This document shows positions 50,850-60,000 of a stretch of 60,000 bases of DNA, one piece after another. The notes under the pieces were generated by a model. The model saw only the letters and a program-made list of their open reading frames with translations, was not told the DNA's origin and searched no databases. The DNA is from Bugula neritina (taxonomy: Eukaryota > Bryozoa > Gymnolaemata > Cheilostomatida > Bugulidae). Numbering within the stretch: the first letter of the stretch is position 1; each line of letters opens with the position of its first letter. A program made the translations under genes and the position numbers. The DNA lies in NCBI GenBank assembly GCA_964035545.1, contig OZ037768.1:18581700-18641699 (forward strand), in the 5' to 3' direction.

Positions 50850-53815
50850 CCTACTACCACTACCATAGCCTGCAAGATGTAGAGTACTGCTAAGTTCGCA
50901 TTTAGTACGACTTGATACTTTGCTTTAGCATGTTACAGGCTTCTAGTATAAAATTTAATTAGCATTTATATTTATAAATTTGACCATCAAATTAATTCAT
51001 TATATTCGAATTTGTTTCAATTATTTAAATACTTAACGGAAGTATGATTTATAAAAACGTACAATTTAGAAAGTAATTAAATAATACAAAAACAGAATTT
51101 TTTTCAAAGATATCGTACCTTTGCAACTAAACAGCGGTAAGCGCTGATATTACGTACATATAACTACCTGTAAACAGGTGTACCTACTAAATAATATTAT
51201 AGATTCCCTCTAATAAATGCATTGGACTGTCTAATTATAGTGATAGTATATTGATTACCAGTGTTTATTCTATGTTTCGTTTGAGTGCATGATTCACTCC
51301 AAACATTGAGTTCCCCTGCTGAATACTTATAACAAGCCAACTTTCATTATACAATTTATATTCTATGATATGAGCTGCTGCCAAGGTGCTGCTGTATAAA
51401 AAGCACATGTACTTCTTGAACAGCTTTGTTGCCGAAATAACTTTGAAGCAACCTCTTGGACAATGCTTTAATAACTATTTTTTGTTATATTACATAGTAT
51501 AGAGATGTGTTGGCATAATTAATTTATTCCACGGCAATAATGAATATTGTAGATTATTATGGATCTTTATAATATTATATTAACTGTGAAACATTGAAGT
51601 TTAAGAATACTCAAAACCTTTTTCTACCGCTAGCATGTTAGTTATAACATACCATGGTAGGAATGACTCATGGCACAGCTGTTACTCAATGTCAAGGTCA
51701 CAAGCACTCTTGCCCTAACTTTATTTTAGTTTTATAACCTATAAAAAATATATTAGCCGTTAATGCAAGATATTCATCATGTACAAGTGTACCACCCAGT
51801 GTAGAGACATCCACTTGCGTAATTGCTACAAAACTACTTTAGCTTTTTCTTTACATAGGTAATATATATTTTAATTTAATAAAATAATCACAATACTTCA
51901 ACAAACTATTAATTAAGTCTTTCTTAGGGAATTATTGCTGGTATAAATACATAACAAGATAATTTCAATGGTCAGATCTCGTTTTGGTTAAAATCTATAA
52001 TTCTAAAGTAAATATACTAAAATGAATATACTTGATTACAAACCTTACCAGCAGCTAGTATGTGAAGTTAAAGCCCAGCCAGCAACAACTCTATCTAAAT
52101 AAGTGTAGTGGCATTTGCCTCTACACAGCAATGCATCCATGTAGTTTATTCATAGATAATCATAGTATTATTGTGCGTAGATGTGAAATAGAATAACAAT
52201 TAGAACAGTGAGATTACTAGCACAAATAAAACTCAAACTACAATTATACCATTAGCTATGCTTACAGCAAAAGAAAAAATGTGAAGTGCAATTTGTCAAT
52301 TTAACATGATAAAATGTTGAACTATATTACTTCATTTACATTATTATACTTTTATTATAATTAAAAAGATGATAATAGTTATAGTATATTTATTCGTATA
52401 ATTAGCATATAATCCATATGATTATAACATAATTTGTATAATTATTATATAATTTACCATATATAACTTGCTTTGAAAGCCATATCTTGCATTAAGTCCT
52501 AATAGTAGTTTAGTTTTTTACACTTGAGTAATGTTTGCATTAGATTATTGGCCATTGGCAACTCATGAGTTATTTCATAGTACAGACTCTCAGTACATAT
52601 TTTATTATTGCTTGTCAAATTTAGCCCAATAACTAAAAATACTAAAATGTAGTGGGAGATAGGTGCGAAAGTGCCATTTTCAAACATGATTTGGCAATTT
52701 TGGTAACTACAGAAACTGTTTTGCTGCTTTTCTTACCCGAGTGTGGACCCATCGAAAGTTGATATTACAGCTGTTTTAATGTTATTGGATGAACCACTTT
52801 GAAATTTACGCAACCAGCTGAAATATGTGTTGTTGAATTCATAATCAATAGTAGATGCTCCGTAACCTTTTACGGGTATAGTTCACATTATCACTTATTT
52901 TGCGTGCGTGCTGTTTGTGTGCAATTACATGTGCTTGTAATTGTAGCTTTTGCAGGTTTACTTTAATACAAATGAATGGTTAATTTTACTTGTACTTATT
53001 ACTGTTAAATGTAACAAATTTTACATTGACACTTACTGTCAAGGGAATGATTATGAACTATAAGCAGCATACGCAGCAAGTAACCACTTTTCCTACACTA
53101 CTGAGTTGTTAATTTAGTAGTTGTCTTCCTTCAAGACTGGGATGCATGCAGGTGTACTAGAATAAAAAGTGCAGGATTTCATGTGTAAACGTGTACTGTA
53201 TATTATAATGATACACAAAGTATATAAAATATGTTGCGGCCAAAGGTATGAATGATTTGGCGAATGATTGTCCCCACTTAACCTACAACTAGCAGAACCA
53301 ACACTATTTCCCTGTAAATGTTTGATGAAACCATATGAACCTAAATTATGAAAATAACAATCTATGATTACGTCATGGTAAAAGAGTGTTCACAACTGAG
53401 CAACATAACATAACAAAATACATAACAATGTAGAATAAAACAGTGTTAAAAACCCCACACAATATAAAGTGTGCACAACTCTAATGAATCCTCCATTCAG
53501 ACCAGCTGAAATATATAAAGTTAAAGAGTAGAGAACTAAAAAATAAATATAAGTTTACAATAACAAAATACTTTTGTAATAAACAAAAAAGGAACAAAAA
53601 TAACTTTTTAGTACAAAACAAAACATTTCAAGTTCTAAGAATTGTTCACATCCACAAATAAAATTGAAAAAAATATAGAATTAATATAAAACAGATAACA
53701 TTCGGGTTTTATTGTTGTAGCATAAAATTACTAATTAGACACTAGAACAGGTTCCACCTGACCACAGCTGCAAAGGTGCACTTTGTTTATGAAATCAGTC
53801 TATTATCAACAAATC
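50850..53815. other. Intergenic stretch without supported genes
   Basis: AT-rich; a TAATTATA-rich patch lies near 52380-52450. No exon chain or repeat family recognised. Confidence 0.45.
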
Positions 53816-53819
53816 CATT

Positions 53820-54077
53820 TCAAACAAAGTTAAAGCACGAGATACCACCAGTCCTGGGCTGTGGCCCCATAACCATAGGTACTTGGTTTTTATGTGTAAC
53901 TGCCACCTACATAATAAATATATAAGGCAAAGTGTAAATACTGACACAGTGTTATTTTCATTTGGTCTGTAATAAACAGATTACATAAACAAATTATTTC
54001 CATAACCAAGCTTAAATGTGCAGTTAACCTTTTTTGAATAAAACCAGTACTAGCTTGCAGTTGATAATAATAATAAT

Positions 54078-54117
<40 letters not shown>

Positions 54118-54131
54118 ATATATATAATAAT

Positions 54132-54207
<76 letters not shown>

Positions 54208-54294
54208 TTTTACTATTGCGAAGGTGTGGGCCATGGTACTCTGTTCTGTGCTGATGAGGGGACAAATCCCGAAACAGCTGCTGTCCACAGATTG

Positions 54295-54336
<42 letters not shown>

Positions 54337-54347
54337 GCGCGCACACG

Positions 54348-54395
<48 letters not shown>

Positions 54396-57300
54396 CACAT
54401 AATATGATTTATAAAAGAAAAATAAAACCAATAAGAGACTGAAATGTTATAAGCTTACAGTACAAGGTGGTTGCATCCAAGGTTCACCGTCAATCTGCAT
54501 TGGGAGTCGTTTCCTGCTTCTTATAACGACAGAAGCACACTGAGCCAGTCGTCTGCAGTTACTCCTCAGTCCCGTCTTGACAGCCCCTAAGTGAATGCAT
54601 TTCTCCATACCAACGACCTCTATTAGCCCATCCCCGATGTCTTTAAATATGTAATATTATAAATAAGGCATGCAAAACTTTTATAAAAGAATAAAAATAA
54701 AAAAAATCTGCTCATTTGCTATATGTGAAGAAAAATACTATACTAATAAATAGAATGAGATAAGATTGCATGCAAAAAAAAGAATAAAATTAATTATGTA
54801 CATTACTCTCACTATAAAGTTTAAAATAGAGATTATGTACTTGAGCACTTAAGCAGCGGCAAGCAGTGTGCATTGTGCTAATGAGGAGACAAACCCTAAA
54901 ACAGTTACTATACACATATTAAGTTACATATATGTGTGTAAGCGCGTGTTTGAGTATATACACACACACGCGCGCGCGCACGCACGCACGCACACGCACA
55001 CGCACACACACACACACGCACACACAAATGTTCACCTTGAAATGCAGTTGTGAGATCATTAATGTCTGATAATTCCCCGTCACGAGATTTTGATAAACGG
55101 CGAGTTTGACTGTTTTCCCCCCACAAGTTGGACCCCGCATGTGCACTCGGTATGTTCAGTAAGCATATTCCTTCCAAACTAGGTCCGTTTGCAAGATTTA
55201 AAGCTACGCCATCACACTAAACACACAACAAATATTTTTGTAAATAACTTTATATGCAAAATTTTATGAGAAGCAAACGAAAAAAATTGATCCATAAATT
55301 CCTTTGTAACTTGTTTTACTATAATTTTTATTATTTATTTGACTATTTTAGTCATTAAGAACTTTCTAGAACTCTATTATAAATTTAGCTCTATTGATTC
55401 ATTTACCATGACATCGATATTCTCATGCAGGTTCTTGCAGGTGGCAGATATGGTTTCTGCCGACCAGAACTCCAGGTACCAGAGTTTGTTTCTCACTCGG
55501 CTGTTGAATTTCTCCGGATGTTTTTGTCTCATCATGTGAAACTGGTGCGCCACCTGTGCATCCTGGAAAACAGAGATTGGTATATCAGGTCCTATACATT
55601 GGCAGCAATAAATAAATAAGCAGAAAACTGTTTTAAAGATAGCATTTCTTAACCAAATTAAACATCGCTACTAAGAAATAAAAAATCCATGCTAAATAGC
55701 TTCATATCAATTAAGTTTAGAATCATTTTTAATTAGTACCTTCATTATAATAATCATTTTACAACAATTCATTATGAGAGAACATCATTAACCACATAAT
55801 TATTAGATAATTAAAATATTACAAGTTGATATACAGTTTATGCAGAAAATAGGAAATAATTAATTATAATTTTTTAAAACAAAAAGCTGCCATACATTTT
55901 AAAAATGAGCAAGCATATTTACATCCATCAATCTCACAGCTGTGGAATAACATCAAAAACATAGTACTGGTGGTTTAAACTAACAGATAATAGATAATAA
56001 TAGAATAGAACAAATAATATAGAATCAAGATATATAATTAAGGCATGTATCACAAATATATCACATAATTATAGATAACATATTATTATATTGCGTAAAT
56101 AAATTTACTGTAAGAGACATATTAAAATATTTATTTAATCAGACAGAACTTTGGACCATAAAATTAAATGGCCATCTTCAAATTTTAAACTAAAGATGGT
56201 CATGTTATATCATGACAAAAAGTGGTTTGTTTTAACATGTTTTTTAAAGTAAATTTTCCTATCACAAACTATCATGAGCTTATACAGACACAGGACTATA
56301 CTTACTACACCAATACTGAAATAGTTATTGAATATATTGCAGGGTATAGGATCTCCTTTCTCTTCCTCTCCATCACCAGAGTTGCTAAACTGAATGTGCC
56401 ATCTATCTAGCATTACCGTGTGACCTAGACTAACTCTCTTCAAGATCTTGATTATACTCTCTCCCTCATAACCCCCGCCCCAGCGTAGACATCTAGCCAT
56501 GTCATTACCTGTGCCCAGAGGTAACACTACCACTGGGGGTCTTTTGGGCAGATCCAGCTTGTCTAGAAAATAGCATCGACTTAAAGCAAACAGAACTAAA
56601 TACAGCAATGGCATTGTAGTGTTGAGATTACACAGTGGTCCCTGTGGTGTAATGGTTAGAGCGCCTGCTTGCAAGCTGGAAGTCTTGGGTTCGAATTTCA
56701 GTGGAGGCAAAAATTTTATAGGCCTGAATAAATTAACAATAACTACATATTAGTGATATAATTAATTAATTTGCATTTATAATGAAAATTTGTCATTAGA
56801 CAAAAATCTTTGAGGGGTGCCGCTCTATATGCATTTGATAAAAAGTAGGAAGTTGAAATATAGAAATGACACCAACCCATAGTGTCAAGGAGCCAACCAA
56901 CTGTGCCATCGCCTCCACACACCATCACTCTGCAGTCAATATCCTGAAACTGTTTCAACGCAACTGAGGGTCCACCATCTTTCAACATGTTGAATACTTG
57001 ACGTGGGTTGAGAAGGTACTGAAACTTCTTTAATAGCCTCATACCTTGCTTGCCGCCACTCTTTGGGTTAATGAATACAACAAGAGGGATGGCGGATGGC
57101 GGAGGAAGAATGTGAAGTGAACTAGATGCAGCAGACATTGAGACAGTCGAGTTCTGCCGGGAGAGACGACCTTGTCTGTCAAGGACACTCGGACTGATGC
57201 AGGTTGGAGGTATTATATGCTCTCTCAGATCTCCAAGGTCACATTCCAGTGGAATCAGAGAGCAACATTTATTGTGAACCTGAAGAGTAGTGAGTGCAAA

Positions 57301-59917
57301 TATTATGTTAAGTAGTTACAGTTCATTGAGAAGACAACTTTAGTATGAAAGGCAAGTTAGGAAGCGTCTAAATATACGAGAAAAAAGTTAACTTAAACAA
57401 AAGACGCTTAATTGATTTCTCTCTGCAATAAATTTAAACATAATTGTTGTGTATTTTGCATGATTGGATAAAAATAAACTTTAACACTTTGAATGTTCAC
57501 AAGCATGTGCTAAAGAAATCATTGTTATCAACAGCTGTAATGTATGCAACAAGTAAATATCTAGAAAAAGAAGTTTCTAATAAACAAAATGCTACATAAA
57601 TACTGTCTTATAATGAAATATTTCGTAAAGTAAAGTTTACCAGACTTACATTAATCTGACACCATCTGCAATGCAGACCAGTTATTCCAGTTTTTATTGT
57701 CTTTCGACACTTGAAGCATTTGCCAGCACAATTACCTTCCACCCAGTGATGCAACATCGGCTAAAATATTATGTTAGTAAAAATTTAAACATCAATAGAA
57801 TTTCTTTCAATGACAAAATTGCAAAAGATGTTACATTAAACCACATGATAATTAAACATTGAGGATTATGAAAGAAAAACATTCTAGTTGATAAACCACG
57901 ATTGGGTATTCCTAAAGAGTAGACAACTCTCTAACAGCCTACAGATCAATCTATATATTCATATAAAAGTGGGAAATATACTGATTAGCCTAATGCGGGA
58001 GAATTGACATATAGAGGTGAAGCAGGACCCTGAAGTACAGAATATAAAGTGTACATGTGCACGCAGTACTTACAATGTTTATGTACATAACTACAGTGTG
58101 TATACAGTAACAACATCTATGCGTACCTCTTTGTCACTACTGTTGCTCTAAGATTTCACAAATAATAAAAATAGAGTGTATGACACACTAAATATTAGCA
58201 AGATAATTTGACAGGAAGGTATTTAGACTGTTATCTGATTTTCTCTGCTGCCTAGACCAGCTGACACTGTGTCAAGGCCTTCTGAAACGCAGCACTTGTT
58301 TTAGCTATCACATTCTAGACAGTATGATAAAGTTTTGCATCCTGTAAAAGTATATTATACTGAAAATTCCAGAAAAAATATCCTTTAACCTTTCATATTA
58401 TGTTCAAATAACCCTAACCGATTAAGATAAACAGATGATGCCTGGTGAACTATTGCTTTATCAGAGAAATTGAGATGTCTAGCCATACAATTAAAACAAA
58501 TATTTTAAAGAACTATCAACTGTGAAAATAGATTCCATGAAAAACTTTTTAAAAAAAATTAAGCAATTTTAAAAGTTAGAGCTAGAAGAAATAGCAAATG
58601 CACATAGCATTGTTCTGTTCTTGCAAACTCTATGTTACAACTTCTCTGTTATCAAAAGTTTTGGTTGATAAGTTTTCTTTATAAAACACTTTAAATGTTT
58701 GCAATCAAAAAATTCGAGCACAAAAATTTTATGTACTCAAGAAATCTTTATATATCTACTAAAGCGTTACTTGATAGTGGCCCAAAGTCAGTTGGAAAAA
58801 TTGTGACTTTAAAGTAGCTATACCTTTCGTGACAAAATCAAATCTAATTCATACTAACATATTTTTAAATGCAGCAAAAAGTATAAATGGTGGACTTACT
58901 GGAGTATTCTTTCTAGATTTGGTGTAAGTAGTAATACAGCATGCAGGAGCACGTGAAGCACATCTTTCATGGACAGTATATTTACAGACTGCAAAACAAC
59001 GAGACATCATAACACATACACATGTGAGAACGTGAAAGTAGACCAAATTACAAGCGATAATTAGCACTAAACTCAAAACCTGGTTAGTAAACTTGCCCAC
59101 TTGTTACTGCGCATAGCAAATGCAAAAAACATAGCAATAAAACTTCCTAGTAAAGGAAAGTTAGAATTTTTGAATACATTCTTCAAAGAAAAGCTTACAT
59201 TTACAAGAAAGTCCTTGTTTGCCAAAGACAACTAAAAGATTACGACAGAGATTACAGTATGCTCTTTTAGTGAAGTGTTTAAGACGCCAGACATGAGAGC
59301 CATCATCTTGAACATTCTAGAAAGTAGAGCATATGCATAACATCTGTAAACAGCAGTTATTTCAGGGTTTGTCTCCTCGTCAGCACAGAACAAAGTACAA
59401 TAAAACAAATTAATGATTTTACGAAAGCATGTTATACTAAAACACTGCACTATTCTACTGTATAACATGTAAATAGTTCCTCTTGACTTTGGCAAAAATA
59501 TACACAAATTGAAAAAAGAAAACTATCTCTAAAAGCCTCAACAAGGTAGTTTACTGACAATAAAATGCAAACAAGTTGATTATCACACCCAGAATAATCC
59601 ATAAACAATTCCCAAAGCTTAAAATATTTTCAGATACAAAAAAAGTAAAGAAATTCATCTGAGAATGAAATATTTCCTCTGCTACTCACTGCCTATATTT
59701 TAGTTTGAAAATAACATTTGCTATTCCCCATAATAGAATAGGAGAGGAAAGGACAAAGCGGAGATAGGTGAGAAAAATAATAGAAAGCAGTAGAAACCTT
59801 ATCAAGTCCAAGTAAGACCAATAAAGGGATGCTAGTCATACCACCCCTCTTCCACTCTTCAATAGTAACCATACCATCAGAGTCATAGTCTATCTCTTGC
59901 ATCATTTCCTGAAGAAT
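53820..59917 (-). CDS. DGK: Type I diacylglycerol kinase, C-terminal 567 residues (5' end beyond window)
   Basis: Ten exons (minus): 59917-59798 (EF hand, [18 protein letters not shown]), 59316-59199 and 58988-58900 (first C1: [26 protein letters not shown]), 57760-57650 (second C1: [17 protein letters not shown]), 57279-56877 and 56562-56306 (catalytic: [50 protein letters not shown]), then the accessory domain in 55562-55407, 55216-55036, 54640-54459 and 53906-53820 ([35 protein letters not shown]). All phases agree and the stop is in place. EF hand plus two C1 modules defines the Ca2+-regulated alpha/beta/gamma class, which phosphorylates diacylglycerol to phosphatidic acid at membranes and so ends DAG signalling to PKC. 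The upstream EF hand and RVH domain should lie past 60000. The ATP-site GGDGT and GTGND motifs are intact. Confidence 0.95.
54066..54204. repeat. (AT)n microsatellite with TAATAA interruptions
   Basis: About 140 bases of AT dinucleotides in the last intron of the diacylglycerol kinase gene. Confidence 0.95.
54297..54391. repeat. (AT)n(AC)n compound microsatellite with CGCGCG interruption
   Basis: ATATAT, then ACACACGCGCGCACACGCAC, then pure AC for about 40 bases. Same intron as the array at 54066. Confidence 0.95.
54957..55027. repeat. (AC)n/(CG) microsatellite
   Basis: ACACACACGCGCGCGCGCAC followed by alternating ACGC and ACAC units; alternating purine-pyrimidine throughout, so Z-DNA-prone. 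Lies in a diacylglycerol kinase intron. Confidence 0.9.
56640..56720 (+). mobile_element. tRNA-derived SINE fragment (copy 2)
   Basis: TGTGGTGTAATGGTTAGAGC (box A), CCTGCTTGCAAGCTGG (anticodon-arm-like) and GGGTTCGAATTTC (near-consensus box B) followed by an A-rich end. It matches the minus-strand element at 14.7 kb over about 70 bases. The acceptor and T stems pair poorly, so I do not call a functional tRNA. It lies in the intron splitting the kinase catalytic domain. Confidence 0.65.
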
Positions 59918-60000
59918 CTACAAACCACGCCCATCTGGTGAATACAATTTTGTACCGTATACTCTAGTTGACTTTTTATCACAAAAATAAAAAACGTTGT

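Noticed and set aside
54034-54402. Long open frames on both strands encoding YIYIYI, THTHTH and VCVCVC
   Set aside because: They are translations of (AT)n and (AC)n microsatellites.
56640-56715. Functional tRNA gene (Ala or Cys anticodon)
   Set aside because: Box A and box B look good, but the acceptor and T stems pair poorly and a related copy at 14.7 kb is more decayed, so a SINE head fits better.

Overview
This window is nuclear DNA from an animal. It is AT-rich, genes are split by many short GT-AG introns, there are long (AT)n/(AC)n arrays, and the gene families are metazoan (caspase, INSIG, TRAIP, type I diacylglycerol kinase, carbohydrate-sulfotransferase-like). The compact introns, and a 5'-edge gene that resembles a multicopy family I associate with sponges and cnidarians, suggest a non-bilaterian marine invertebrate such as a sponge. 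That placement is inference. All exon models below were joined by hand from reading frame, splice consensus and intron phase.

Layout. 0-2.8 kb (+): a 5'-truncated multi-exon gene of an uncharacterised, possibly transposon-derived family, followed by a second open block that does not join it in frame. 3.7-3.9 kb: a possible solo LTR. 4.8-6.8 kb (-): a cysteine-rich single-pass membrane protein; one intron holds a perfect 96-bp palindrome. 9.7 kb: a CpG-rich patch with a kappaB-like site. 10-13.6 kb: an old tandem duplication carrying a two-exon small secreted-protein gene (-) and its decayed copy. 14.7 kb: a tRNA-derived SINE. 16.5-17.7 kb (-): a broken C2H2 zinc-finger gene. 18.7-23.8 kb (-): a seven-exon gene joining ankyrin repeats, a degenerate caspase-like domain without catalytic His and Cys, an acidic linker, and a second caspase domain that keeps both. 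24.5 kb: a 142-bp foldback element.

26.0-28.5 kb (-): a complete six-exon INSIG gene. 31.0-36.5 kb (+): a complete eleven-exon TRAIP E3 ligase gene. 36.8-38.1 kb (-): an unknown three-exon gene convergent with TRAIP. 39.6-45.4 kb (-): a six-exon type II membrane protein of the carbohydrate sulfotransferase fold with eroded PAPS motifs. 47.8-50.8 kb (-): a four-exon lysine/glutamate-rich protein of unknown function. 53.8-60 kb (-): the C-terminal 567 codons of a type I diacylglycerol kinase (EF hand, two C1, catalytic and accessory domains), running off the right edge.

The genes are separate single-gene units with no shared pathway. The most unusual one is the ankyrin/pseudocaspase/caspase gene, which resembles a caspase-8 and c-FLIP pair built into one polypeptide.
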